Shown in pieces: positions 26,501 through 36,650 of a DNA stretch of 64,000 nt. This DNA comes from Psettodes erumei (taxonomy: Eukaryota > Chordata > Actinopteri > Pleuronectiformes > Psettodidae), in assembly GCA_016785225.1 (NCBI GenBank), contig JAFBJZ010000510.1, positions 868,001-932,000 on the forward strand, in the 5' to 3' direction. The first letter of the stretch is position 1. Each line of letters begins with the position of its first letter. The notes beneath the pieces were generated by a model. It was given only the letters and a program-made list of their open reading frames with translations. It was not told the origin of the DNA and searched no databases. The translations under genes were made by a program, and so were the position numbers.

Positions 26501-29500
26501 AAATATAGAAAATGAGTATTGCTCAGTACTGAATACTGGAAAATCTAAATGACCATAATCAGTCCTTAATCATAACCAATTGCTTTCACTTGTAACCATG
26601 TCAATGAAGTTTCATCAACCTTAAAGAAGTCATTTAAATGCAAACCATGAATTACATCGCCATTAAATCCAGTAGGTTTGGTGTCTAAACCTAAGCAAAC
26701 CATTAGCATACAACTGACTTATTTTCTGACAGTAATGATTAGGTTCTGCCAACAGAGGTATTAGGTCAGATCATTTGTTGTCCTGAAGGGCAGTTATGAG
26801 CCATTTATTTTGTAGTTATTCTTATATATATTTATATAAATACACACACACAGGTATTTGACATTGATTAACCTATTACAAATCTCATTTCCTTCTTATC
26901 ATTTCACTCTAGTGCTTCTGTATGCTTCCACCTGAGCATGTACATGTGTTGTCTGAATTCCCTTTGCGATGTCAGAGTTGGGGATGCTGCTGCATTCAAC
27001 AGTATTTAAAACAGTCTATTGTTCCCTGTTTATGCAGTGGCTGCCCTTTTAGGCTTTCTCTCTTTCATTCTTCACCTCTTCTGTAACTTTTCCTTTACAC
27101 AAGGTGCAGCGCAAAGAATGCTTTCAGGCAGTGAAGGTAAATCATCATCCCAATTTGTAACCTTCACTGAGGCGGTGTGTTGGAGCCTAACGGAGGCTAG
27201 GAATGTCTTTTTTTTTTTTGTCCTGCCTTCAAGTGTGGCCATGTTGAGCAGATATAAACTCTTTTACCTGTAGCTATAGACTGATGAAACGTCATACAGC
27301 CCATTTTGTTTCGACAAATGCTTAACTCTCCCTTCAGAGGACAATACAATAGAAAACATGCAGGACATTTATATGCTAATATGTATAGTCTATACAGATG
27401 CATACACCTCCTCTCACTTCTACCTTGCATGCGTCACTCACTGAGGTTATATTTGTTAAGATCCCTCTGTTCTCACAGTAACCAACTTCAGCTCGCAAAT
27501 GAAATGGATATTGTCCTGCAGTGAGTTGAAGCTCCCAGAGTAGTCACACATGTTTTTCAGCTGGTTGATGGATGTCTTGTTTTTCAGTGAAACTCATCAT
27601 ATGCATCCTGCAGCCAGGACTCAGCCTCGCTAAGGCAGCTCCTGTGTGCTGTTTACTGTAAGCTCCTTAGAGAGGCAGAAAAACAAACCTCAGACTGACT
27701 GGCCTCATTTCCCCGTGCCTGAGCTTGAAGCTCCTCTCCTCCTCCCTGAGCAAATGGCTGAAGCCAAACAGTGATAATAAAGATGAACAAGTTTCTAATG
27801 GGAACAGCGATTCATGGACCAGTGGTGCACGTCCCACTCTCATCTCAATTGGAGTTCAGTCTTGTTTGCCAGGCACAGGCAGGTCACACTTCTCTTTTGG
27901 GGAGAAAGTGTATGCAATGATTTGGCGAGGAGCGTTTGGATTCGAGCCAGTAATTGGGAAAATGAATCTGCCTCACGAGAATACCTGAATGTCTTTCTCT
28001 TCCCCATGTACTTCATGTAATCACAGTGTACAGAGAATGAAGTGTTACTCATTTTGGCTCGAGCCGAAAGACTCTGGTGTCTTTCGGTGATGGTTCTGTT
28101 TAACGAGTGGATGGCGCCATTGTCAATTAAATAAATCCTCCCGGTCTCTTTTGGTGCTTGCATCTTTTTTGCGACTGAATTCAGCATTATTTTTTGCATC
28201 CTGGGCCCCCCAGTGCTGTTGCTGCTCTGGGGCCTGTTTGCTGAGACAGGACTTCAGATGGCCTTTGATGACTTTGTAATTGAGCATAATTTGGTTTCCT
28301 GCCTCTGAACTAATGAGGTGGACAGAGAGAATAGTGGCAGGGAAGAATACAGTCGTTTGCAAGTAGGGGAGGGGGAAAAAAACTGCAGGAAAAAAAAATC
28401 ATGTCGGTGGAGTGAGCGCTCTCAGGTTTTAAAAACAGCTGTCACCCTGCCTTACCTCCTCATCACAGTGATAATAACCACATCACTATGCAGAACAGCA
28501 GCTCTGGACTTCTTCATTCTCTGAAAGCTCAGTTTGTCAGGGAAAAATGAGAGGACAGATGGAGGTGAAGCTCATTTATTTCTGCAATTATTTTAATTTT
28601 TTCTGGAAGTTAAATTGGTGGTGTAAGAATAGAAAGTGCTGGGTAACCAGCAATATGTCAGGAAGGTTGGAGACGGGAAGCGGGTTTGCAGAGGATGTGC
28701 TCTGCGGTGTGGCTTCGGGTATACCTATGAAGTCAGTTTAAAAAAAAAAAAAAGTCCCTCAGGGAAAAACTTAAAAGTCAAAGAGATGCGAGATGGTGCT
28801 GCTTAAACAGCCGTGTCCAAACATTTACAAAGGAACTGTCACAACAGCTTACCACTGAAGATATCAATTGGCACTTCATCTCCGCGTGACGGCGGGTGGC
28901 AAGGCACGGTGGCGAGCAGCTGGAGTCGCCCCCCTCGCTTGTCTCATCCGTCAGCCTGCCAGGGGATGGCTGCACGCTCCCGAGCGCTAACTGCACACTT
29001 TGAGCACGGCGGCGCACTTCCCCACCTGTCCTACCGATGCTAATGACCCACGGCTCCATTAGCACGCTGGTCCACAGCCTCTACTGCAAGGTGCTGATGT
29101 GCACACACCGTTGGCCATGCTCGCTCTGTTTTCCTCACTTATTGACTCGTTTCTGTTGTGTTGCAACTTTCAGATTCTCCAGCTGCAGAGCTGGCAACAA
29201 AACTCCAACTCTGTCCAGTAGTTGATGGTCAAGTGGTGGAAGTCGAGTCGAGGCTCTGCACTGATTGCTGCTGAATTTTATTCAAAAAGGCAAAATACCT
29301 CAGGAGGGCGGCTCAGTTTGTAGTTATCCTGTGAGAAATCAGTACTTGCGTGTCACACCCTGATACTCTGCCGTAGGTTCTGCTGTAGGAAATCCCATCA
29401 CTAATAACTATTTGGTCGCTTACAAAATCTAACATTTTTTTTGTTGGGTTTCTTTTGCTGGGAACAGATGGAATAATGGTGTGGTTTCATGGCTAAGTAC

Positions 29501-32500
29501 CCACATCCATCTCCCAGTATAATAGCCGGGGATATTAATTGATGAATGTCTCATTCATGTTTTCATTTGAGCTTGTTTTAATTGAAGTGACTTTCATGCA
29601 AACGTAATTGCCGCAGAGTAGTCCATTAGCTGAATGAAAATGAATGCTTATGGAATATTAATTCATCATATGATCATAAGTCATTCTGGTCGTGGAAAAT
29701 CCAAAAACTTGATGTAATGGGTTTCCTTTGGGCTATATAAAACCATATAAATCCACCGACAGTAAATTATACATGGCACAGAATATACATATTGTACTAT
29801 TCCCTACAGTCTTAACCTACTTACTCTAAGTGGTCTATTGAAATATTCACCATGATAATTATATCATATCATTACAGATGGAAAATTAGAAGACTGACTG
29901 GCATTGTAAATCCATTTGTAGGCAAGTCAAAGTCGAGTCTGATCTTTTTTGGAAGTTGAGGTCACAGTTGTACCACTTTGTCTATGTCATCCTACTTTTC
30001 CTTGTAAACATTTAAAAAAGTAAAGTGAAAAGTTGAGAAAAGAAGCATTTGGACATCCGGGCAATCAAGACTTGTTCGCCCAAATGCCCCACTCCCTGAA
30101 CTCAACCTTATTATACAAATGTTTGCAGTGCTGACAACGAAGGCATAAACCATTATCTGAAAAGAGGGTGAAAGATCTCTGAAGACTCACACTTCTTCAG
30201 GCATCATTATAAATATGCAAATGTTTAACAACTTAACAGCAATGAATGACAACCTGAAGACTGTGTAAAAAGTAATGGCCTAACTGCTGAACATAGTGAA
30301 GCATTTAGAAACTAAAGAGCCCCATATTTTCTCTCTGGAGTTAGTGGAGGTCAATAGGGACAGACATATGTTCCTCCATATCTTCTAAATAGTGTAAGTA
30401 TGGTCGTCATAACAACTTGGGAGGTGACGATTTGTCATGGTTGTATTCACATCTTTTTTTTTTTTCATTGCCTCCAAATGGCGACTCTCTTCTAACGTAA
30501 CACGCTTTGATCCCTTTCCTAGTTAAGTCTATAACAATGCATCATATTTTATAAAGTTACGTATTGAGTGTGTAGAGTACTTTTTAACATTTGATCACAA
30601 TGTATGAGTTTCTAGCTTGACTTTCTTTTAAGGAACGTGTCTGACACTCCTCTTTTATTGGCTGACACTGGTGTCTTTGTCATATATTGTATAAAAGCAA
30701 TGGAGGATCCCACCTGCTGCACTGTCACATTTACGTTGACTGAGGCTCACCACCCACTTCACATCACCATCCATCAAACACGCTCTAAAATGTTTCAGCT
30801 GTAACATAATGGCACAGGTAGAATTTAGATTAAACCCACTCTGGAAAGTGTTTTGAAGTGACAGTAAGAACGACAGTTCGTGATTTCACAAAAGGTTGTG
30901 GGTAGCGACAGTGGGAGATGACAGAATTATTCATTTTAGCATGTTTGTTGAGCATAATTGTTCTCCGCCGTTGCCGGCTGGTAAATCAAAATCTATTTAA
31001 AGTTACTATACTATTGTTTGGTGAGGGGTTGTTATGATTCAGCTGTTGCACTGCTGGGGCTATCAGAGTATTTATGTGCTCAGCGGTTACTTAAAGACTT
31101 GATAGTTTATTTACCACACGTGAGTGGTGGTGACAGCCATATTCATTGGGCGTTGAGTCAACTTTATTCTCAAGTGCCACTGATGCATTGTTACATCAGG
31201 CTGCCAATAGTAGAAAAATTGTGCAGTGTAGCCCTCCAGTGTAACTGAGGGTGACAACAGGAGCAGCAGCAACCAATCAGTGAGCTCTCTCGTTCTACCC
31301 AATCAGCAGCTGCCCTCACACTTTCATAACTTTGCTTTCATAGCTTTACAAGCTTGGTTTGTGAAACTCTACTCTCTAGTGCAGCCACTCATTTCCAACG
31401 TGTACTTTGATGAATTATCACTGCATTATGACATAATTAATTTTCACTTCTTTCACTTGTATTACTGCAGTAGAGGACTTTCAGCAGATATTGGTGATTT
31501 TGTGTGTGTTGGTGCCTGTGACCCTGTGTAGTGCTCATATTATACTAAAGAGAGGCTCCTGTCAGGTTGAGAGGGTCTGAGAGTGTGTGTCCTTGGTTTT
31601 CACCGAGTGAGTGAAAAGCACTGGAAAATAATTCTACAGTGTAATTTATTTATAAACCATGCATAACATCAAACTATGTTCACTTTCATTTAGTTTATAA
31701 ATTGTGCAAGCCATGAGTTGGAAAAAAAATCTTAAAAAGGACCTTCAGTTCCAGGACTAGAGTCAACAACAGGTGTTTTATAGAAATAAGCCAGCTAAGG
31801 CCACTCATCTGGTTAATGGAATTGATTGAATGGGATATTGAGGAAAGCCTGATTTAAGAAAAAACTCTTAGTCTTAATAATGTCAGCTGTTCATTACATA
31901 ATTAAACCAAATGTTTTGTAATTCCTTAAACTGATGACTCTAACTATTACAGGCTTGCCAGTGCAAAAGGTTATTCAAGATCTAAATACCTCTTGCACTC
32001 AGTCAAAATTATAACATCACCATCGTGCATACACCCGCACCTACTAGCCTTCTCTCTTTTTATACCATGAGAACACTATGACTTGCCAGGTCTGTTTGTC
32101 TGTTAACCCTGTGACCAATAGAGTTCTGAAGTGTGAGGGACGCTGACCCTGGAAGTATTTTTCCCCTTCTGTCTTCCCATTTAAGTTAAAAAAAATAACA
32201 ATAATAATTCCAGGCTTGATGTTATTTAACCATCTCTTGAATGTAATTTTTGGCATTGTGGAAGGCTCAAACTTCTACAATTCCCATAACCCTTGGCCTG
32301 CGTTTCCATGGAGAAGAAGCTACAGAGTGGGGCCATCAGAGCAGCAGCAAATTCAGATAGCCTTTTTAATATCATCTTAACAAAGAACTGGATATTTTCT
32401 AATGCTTTTGCCAATCTCTTGTAGTAATGACAAGGAGAGTTTTGTACTGATCCAAGCCATAGAGAACCACCACATAACTTTGTTTATGAGGAAAAGCAAT

Positions 32501-35500
32501 GGGACTTTTACTTTTGCCATCAGGGGTGCTTGAAACCATTTCTCCCACATTGCAGCTCAGCTTGGGTTTAAAGGCAATAATTGGGGGTAAAAAAAGAAAA
32601 ATCCATCCAGCATTGCCACCCTCCAGTCGCAGGGGGTTGTGCCAACACCACTATAGTTTGGTGCACCAGAATGAGGTCAAGACAAAGCTACAAACTTATT
32701 TAGATGAGCAGCACAAAGATGAGATTTATGCTTTATCAGAAGCCAGATATGTATAGTAGACTATATATATCTGGCATATCTACAGTACACTGTACATATC
32801 ATAGTAGACTTTCCTTCTGTCTGATGCTATGTTTCTCACACACTGCTATACTTACATATTGTAACTTCCTCTCCAAGGCACTATTATTTTCCCTCATCTA
32901 TAAAACCATTCTTTTCACACTGACTATATTTTTTTATTCACACTGCCAGTCACACTTACACCATAGCTGTAAAAAAAATGTATTCTTTCTCATTCACACC
33001 ACACAGCACATTATCTACCTATACTGAGGGAATAAGGGTGTATGTGAGGTTATGCTGGGGTGTGAGTATAATTTAAGAGAAACTCCCCTAACTGACAACC
33101 ACACTATTATATGCATAGAATTCCCTGCAACATATCATACATTGGGGTCCAAAGGTCTGAGGCAACATTCACATTTACTTGAATGATTTTGAATGCAGCC
33201 TCAGTATTGAAAAGCACCAGGAAGTGAAGAAAACATCATAAGGGAAATTTTCACCTGTCTTTTAATCCTACCCCTAAGCTATTTAGATAAGCTAGATAGC
33301 TAGCCTGGATTCAAAAAGAAAGAAAATTAACTCACAGCCCTTTATTATGATTTATTGTTCATCATTTTATATTATGAGCAGAGTTCTCCTTTTGCTACTC
33401 AGATTTGCCATTAAGTGAACTGACATTATGTCTGACTCGCAGCAGCTCACGCATCTGAGATTTCCGTAATTAAAACCAAAGCTTCACTCTGCCACCCACT
33501 CTGCCACCCACTCAGGCCAAAATGGCAGGGTTTTTCATCTGAAATTTAGATTTTAGTATTTGGCCATAGAAAAGTGAACTCATGCTCTCACACCACTTTT
33601 TTCTCTCTTGTGTAATGGCAGACAGCAGTGTTGAAAATTGCAGACTACAATACTTTTTTGCCTTTAGGAATAACATATTTTAACTTATTCCCTAGCCATA
33701 TGAATAACATATGTTACACATTTTCCAGGGTGTTTCTCACATTGGTGGCCCAGAAAAACTGTCACAATGTATGAATTGGAAAAAAAAACATTATTCAGGA
33801 GCATTCATTTCACTACAAATGCATCACTTCCTTTGAGCAGAAGTGTACATACTCCAATTTTCATTATTTATAAATAAGCTGATTGTGTCTGTATTTTTAC
33901 CACTTACCACAAGACATTTTATTTAAAAATCTTTGCCATATGCACTCAAACTGTAAAGCACTCAGAGAGTGCAGACTTCTGCCAAGGCTGAATATTTCCC
34001 CAAAACCAGAAGAGTATCCAGATCTGGATCAATGTATGATATTTTCTAGAGACAGCATTCCCCCTGGGAATTGCCCTCTTTCATGTGATGTTTCCATCAC
34101 TCTCTTTCATGTGATGTTTCCATCACATGAAAAGAGAGTCATGCAAGGAGGAAAAAGCAAAAAGGCTGATATGTAATTTAGCTTTCCCATTTGTCACAGT
34201 TTGGATGTGATCTTGGACACTGCCAGTCATGTGTTTAAAAAAAAAACAAAACAAAACCCCAAAACAACTAATTTTCTCTGTTGCTCTTGTGTTCTAGAAA
34301 ATGCCATCCTGGCATTCGGGAATGGATCAGATGTCAAAACTGGTGCCAGCCAGCCCGGAATGCCCAGTCCAGCGACAGAAAACCAGAGTCCCTCTTTGGC
34401 AACCACTGCCCCAGGCCTCTCCATGGAAACAGAGCAGAACATTCTGCGAGCACAGATACCGACTCAGGTGGGATAAAAATCATCGTAAAAAGAGAAAAAA
34501 TATCATGAGTAAAAAATGTCTTTTAACGTGCAAAAAAAGGTAATAGAACAGCATGTCATAAAAATGCAAAAAGTAGTCATAGTATAGGTTGTCCTAAAAA
34601 TCTTAAAACACCATTGTATGCTATGTTGTAAAAAGAGAAAGAATGGCAAGGTGTAATATGTCTTCAAAATGCAAAAAATGATCATATTATAGTATGGTGT
34701 GAAAATGCAAAAAAAAGGTCATGGTATAGTATGTCATAAAAATGTGAAAAAATGTCATTGTATAATATGTCTTCAAAATGCAAAACATGGTCATAGTACC
34801 TCATAAAAAGAGAAAAAACTTCATAGTGTAATATGTCGTAAAAATGCAAAAAATGTCAAGTATGTTTTTCCCTGAAAACACCTCAGAACAACTCCAAATA
34901 CTGTTTTATTAACATTACATGGTATATGTGTTAAAAATACAAAAAAAGTTCAAAAATTAGGATGTCATGAAATCGCAAAAAACCCCACCATAGTATAGTA
35001 TATATATGTCATAAAAAGTGAAAAAAAATTCTAAAAAGCCAATTTGCTAAAAATGGTGGCCAGTTTGCTAAATAGTATGTCATAAAAACTTTTTAAAAAA
35101 CCCACAAATATAGTGTGTTGTAAAAAGTTCATAAATGTTATAGTATATTTTTAAAAAATGCAATAAATGGTCCTAGTATGTTGTAAAAAGAATGTCATAT
35201 GTCACAAAATCGTGAAAATACACCACAGTACGTGTGCTGTAAAAACAGAAAAAACATCAAAGTATTGTTTGTCTTGAACGCAAAAAAATGGTCATTGTAT
35301 ATTGTCATAAAAATTTAAAAAATACCATAATTTAATAAATCATAAAAATGCAAAAAATGTATACTAAATAGTATACTACTTAGTCAAAAGAAAAAACATC
35401 ATTGTATAATCTGGATTCAAAATTCTAAAAATGGAAATAGTATGTCATAAAAATGCAAAAAGTGGTCACAGTATAGTATGTCCTAAAAACATGAAAAAAC

Positions 35501-36650
35501 ACCATACTACTTAAGCATTTTGTCAAAAGAGAAAGAACGTCATAGTATATGTCTTAAATGTGAAAAAAATGTACGTTGTAAAATTTGAAAAAATGCAGTG
35601 GTGTGTTGTAAAAAACCTAAAACACCAAGAGCACAACACAAAATGTCTTTGTATAATATGCCTTCAAAATGCAAAAAATGGTCACAGTACAGCGTGTCAT
35701 AAAAGTGCAAAAATGGTAATAGTATGCTATTTCGTAAAAAGAGAAGACGTTAAGACGTTTGGTCTTAAATGTGTTAAAAAAAAGAAATAGTATCTTTTGT
35801 CATAAATTTGATAAAACATCGTATAAAACCTAAAACAGATCCAAGAAATGTTCCATAAACGCTTCATAGGATGTCACAAAAACTTGAAAAAATGCCATAG
35901 TCTAGTAACATAAAAACAATAAAGACAAGACAAGAAATTTTTATTTGCTTAGCACCAAATCACAACATGAGGTCCAACAGATTCCAAAAAGAGTAATCAC
36001 ATGGTGACACTGGAGACAAAAAAAGAGGAGATAAATGCAGAACAGGTTTACATACTGTCATGTAGGGACAGACTGGATGTTATGACAGTAACAATAGCCA
36101 TACATACAAATGTAATGTTATCACTGATGGCAAAATTAATTAATGATAATTTAGAAGTTGTAGAATACAGAATGATGACAAAACACGTCACAGTATGTCT
36201 TATAAACGCAAAAAAGCCATGCAAAATGCAGAAAAGTAAGTCATAGTTGTAAAAAGTGAAAAAATGTTGATGTGTGGTGTAGTGTGCTATGGCATAGTAT
36301 GGCGTAAAAGCACAAACACGCTATTATTGTACAGTTTATCTAAAACGTAAAAAAGTATACTATGTTATAAAAAAATCTCAGATTAGAAGGGTATAAAATA
36401 TTTTAGCATAATAAGGCATGAAAATATCAGTGGTTTAAAAACAATAAAATTGACAAAAATTGGCAAATGACTAATCCAGACGCCCTCCGCTTTCCTTAAG
36501 GTGAACGAGAACGACAGACTGTGGGGTGACGAGGGAGACTCCACCCTTCCATCCCCGGGGATCTCAGACTGTGGGCCAGAACCCGTCCACCTATCCCTGC
36601 TACTAGGTCTCGGCTGGCTGCTGCCCACCCTGCTGCTCCTCTCTGACTAG
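8224..36650 (+). CDS. gfra4: GDNF family receptor alpha-4 (gene span, 7 coding exons, 5' end missing)
   Basis: GPI-anchored co-receptor that binds a GDNF-family ligand (persephin for GFRA4 in mammals and birds) and presents it to the RET tyrosine kinase at the cell surface. Seven exons (8224-8505, 9923-10003, 17051-17390, 20581-20690, 22397-22531, 34298-34467, 36501-36650) have AG/GT borders and compatible phases, giving about 421 residues to a TAG stop. Order: D1 (about residues 13-80), D2 (130-222), D3 (233-314), a Ser/Thr/Pro linker and a hydrophobic tail. Family motifs seen: CKRGMKKEKNCL, NRCLDAAKAC, LLFCPC, ERRRQT, TPNYLDNSTS, AFGNGSD. LLFCPC and the CRSRWAQFQYDC segment fit GFRA4 better than GFRA1 or GFRA2 (recalled sequences). 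D1 is present, unlike mammalian GFRA4. The signal peptide exon was not found. Zebrafish has a and b copies; which one this is cannot be told. Confidence 0.93.
8506..9922 (+). other. gfra4 intron (D1 to linker exon)
   Basis: AT-rich intron. Between about 9275 and 9745 there are two stretches (ggctggattaccagct near 9279 and its rough inverse near 9720) that look like ends of an old non-autonomous DNA transposon. Nothing else is seen. Confidence 0.5.
9275..9745. mobile_element. Possible old non-autonomous DNA transposon
   Basis: The left end reads ggctggattaccagctcagc. The right end, reversed, reads tctggatcaaactgctgggg, a loose inverted match. The phrase gggcaact...cagggcc is typical of a widespread fish and vertebrate repeat. 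Strongly decayed and of low certainty. Confidence 0.35.
9923..10003 (+). CDS. gfra4: gfra4 exon coding the D1-D2 linker
   Basis: An 81-base exon between tgctggcag and gtgagtg. It begins with two bases completing a Gly codon and ends at phase 1. It codes the conserved linker with SYPYEPEE, the counterpart of SPYEPVNSRLSDIFR in GFRA1 and GFRA2 (recalled), and ends in LASIAA. An 81-nt exon at this position is typical of the family. Confidence 0.9.
10004..13604 (+). other. gfra4 intron (linker to D2), first half
   Basis: Intron sequence of mixed composition with no exon or clear repeat recognised. It contains a G9 run at 10357-10365 and a purine-rich stretch from 10336 to 10460. 12370-12960 is more complex and less AT-rich, but no coding signal is seen. 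Confidence 0.5.
13608..13800. mobile_element. Tc1-like element end, remnant
   Basis: The wording aggactgtgcagaagtcttatg resembles the terminal sequence of a Tc1-like family (ctgtgcaaaagtcttaggcac as I recall it). The matching opposite end was not found and no transposase is left. Confidence 0.35.
14203..14905. mobile_element. Tigger/pogo-like non-autonomous DNA transposon (MITE)
   Basis: The left end cagtggaaactgctttt (from 14203) and the reverse complement of the right end, cagtggaaactgcttaca (to 14905), form terminal inverted repeats. They match for the first 16 bases and again around tggatcaaa/tggttcaaa further in. TA precedes the left end. CAGTGGAAAC-type ends belong to pogo/Tigger elements of the Tc1/mariner superfamily. 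The 700-bp interior has no transposase. Confidence 0.72.
14940..15075 (+). repeat. SINE-like tail remnant
   Basis: The text ttcaattcagttgaaataaa, then ttgtatttatatagtgccaaatcat and agctgctttacagtg, is the usual wording of a very common teleost repeat (tttatttatatagcgccaaatcacaac...). The copy is diverged and followed by gagagaaagac. Confidence 0.6.
15080..17050 (+). other. gfra4 intron (linker to D2), second half
   Basis: No exon seen. 16405-16680 is purine-rich on the + strand (repeated gagg/ggag words) and gives overlapping ORFs on both strands, which is a composition effect. 15660-16150 is non-repetitive and could hold regulatory sequence, but nothing specific is recognised. Confidence 0.5.
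17051..17390 (+). CDS. gfra4: gfra4 exon coding the D2 ligand-binding domain
   Basis: Acceptor cttcttctag, donor gtagga; starts at phase 1 and ends at phase 2. It codes the whole second GFR domain, the main ligand-contact module of the family. Visible motifs: NRCLDAAKACNIDETC, CNRPKCNKALRKFFDRVP, LLFCPCTDTACAERRRQT, SCSYEDKDKPNC and KADYVC. The ERRRQT stretch is nearly invariant in GFRa proteins. The LLFCPC form, rather than LFCSC, is shared with mammalian GFRA4 as I recall it. No frame damage is seen. Confidence 0.95.
17391..20580 (+). other. gfra4 intron (D2 to D3)
   Basis: AT-rich to about 19640, then GC-richer and non-repetitive up to the next exon (19640-20570, including a tgatgatgatgatga run near 20090). 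No coding signal found. The ORFs at 19633-19983 and 20198-20614 have no known motif and no splice context. Confidence 0.5.
20581..20690 (+). CDS. gfra4: gfra4 exon coding the first part of D3
   Basis: Acceptor gctcccacag, donor gtaagaac. The first base completes an Arg codon, giving CRSRWAQFQYDC across the junction, and the exon ends at phase 1 inside a Gly codon. It codes the start of the third cysteine-rich domain, including ACLLAYTGLIG, a motif shared by all GFRa proteins. The SRWAQFQYDCQPS segment resembles bird GFRA4 (recalled). Confidence 0.93.
20691..22396 (+). other. gfra4 intron within D3 coding region
   Basis: Ordinary intron. The only structure noted is a 14-bp perfect inverted repeat at 21674-21724. 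Confidence 0.5.
21674..21724. repeat. Perfect 14-bp inverted repeat (hairpin)
   Basis: ATGCATATGTCCAT at 21674-21687 is followed after 23 bases by its exact reverse complement at 21711-21724. It could fold in the gfra4 pre-mRNA. No known RNA family recognised. Confidence 0.85.
22397..22531 (+). CDS. gfra4: gfra4 exon coding the second part of D3
   Basis: A 135-nt exon between cctctgcag and gtgagta, starting with two bases of a Gly codon and ending at phase 1. It codes ITPNYLDNSTS, GPWCSCAASGN, QCNDFLTFF and NVCL, the conserved end of domain D3. DNST is a potential N-glycosylation site (Asn-Ser-Thr). Confidence 0.94.
22532..23598 (+). other. gfra4 intron 5' part
   Basis: AT-rich intron, nothing recognised before the Tc1-like element. 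Confidence 0.5.
23599..24935 (-). mobile_element. Tc1-like DNA transposon with broken transposase
   Basis: Terminal inverted repeats: cactgcatgcacagttatta at 23599 and, reversed, cactgtgtgtacaattgtta ending at 24933, both followed by ggcaag; a TA precedes the left end. The interior codes a Tc1-type transposase on the - strand in pieces (24646-24392, 24453-24262 and 24205-23936). Visible blocks are VLWTDEMKLTL (first catalytic Asp), GGGGVLVWAAI, MQDNAPSHASK in another frame near 24190, and SSPDLNPIEKLWALLKREIY (the last catalytic residue region). Frameshifts split the reading frame, so the copy is inactive. Its orientation is opposite to gfra4, inside whose intron it sits. Confidence 0.85.
23936..24646 (-). 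pseudogene. Tc1-family transposase pseudogene
   Basis: The DDE transposase of the element above, read right to left. The N-terminal part (24646-24392) has a helix-turn-helix-like start (KLLRREYRTIKHFV) and WTDEMK. The middle part (24453-24262) has GGGGVLVWAAI. The C-terminal part (24205-23936) has PDLNPIEKLW. At least two frame changes lie between them, one separating MQDNAPSH from the C-terminal frame. No intact protein can be made. Confidence 0.85.
24936..34075 (+). other. Long gfra4 intron, no gene seen
   Basis: About 9 kb of mostly AT-rich intron. Short items only: A14 at 28741-28753, and a promoter-like attgg...tataaaag pair at 30657-30697. At 33144 the wording ggggtccaaaggtctgaggc resembles the end of a Tc1-like family. 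27700-29250 is more GC-rich and non-repetitive. No exon with the phase needed by gfra4 was found. Confidence 0.5.
34076..34138. repeat. 25-nt direct repeat turned into a long hairpin
   Basis: ctctttcatgtgatg followed by tttccatcac occurs at 34076-34100 and again at 34102-34126. The second copy runs into atgaaaagagag, so 34100-34116 pairs with 34121-34138 (17 pairs, one bulged A) across a 4-base loop. It lies about 160 bases before the gfra4 exon at 34298. Confidence 0.85.
34298..34467 (+). CDS. gfra4: gfra4 exon coding the end of D3 and the variable linker
   Basis: Acceptor tgtgttctag; donor gtgggataa, which runs straight into the AT-rich tandem array. The exon completes a Lys codon to give the conserved CLKNAILAFGNGSDV at the end of D3. 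It then codes about 45 residues rich in Ser, Thr, Pro and Gln, the fast-evolving stalk seen in other GFRa proteins. Possible N-glycosylation sites are NGS and NQS. It ends at phase 0 (Thr-Gln), matching the next exon. The intron before it is the gene's longest, about 11.8 kb. Confidence 0.9.
34475..36430 (+). repeat. Degenerate AT-rich tandem array in the last gfra4 intron
   Basis: Repeated variants of a unit like tatagtatgtcataaaaa followed by tgcaaaaaatggtca, roughly 33-45 bases per unit and strongly diverged, fill almost the whole 2-kb intron. The array starts within a few bases of the exon 6 donor (34468). It is broken around 35925-36240 by other sequence, including a SINE-like fragment. 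Open frames in it are by-products of the low stop density of some units. Confidence 0.85.
35925..36000 (+). repeat. SINE-like fragment inside the tandem array
   Basis: The wording atttttatttgcttagcacc, then aaatcacaacatgagg, matches the conserved tail of the common teleost repeat also seen at 14940. It interrupts the tandem array, so it probably inserted into it. Confidence 0.5.
36501..36650 (+). CDS. gfra4: gfra4 last coding exon with GPI-anchor signal
   Basis: Acceptor tttccttaag; phase 0 start; 49 codons then TAG at 36648-36650. It codes an acidic stretch (NENDRLWGDEGD), a small-residue region around PSPGISDCG where a GPI attachment site is plausible, and a hydrophobic tail (LSLLLGLGWLLPTLLLL) ending two residues later. 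This is the expected layout of a GPI-anchor signal. The two intact splice phases on either side of the 2-kb repeat intron support the call. Confidence 0.88.
   Translation: MNENDRLWGDEGDSTLPSPGISDCGPEPVHLSLLLGLGWLLPTLLLLSD

Noticed and set aside
34475..36430. A CRISPR-like or regularly spaced repeat array
   Set aside because: Units are degenerate, AT-rich and directly adjacent with no constant repeat and unique spacers, and the genome is vertebrate.
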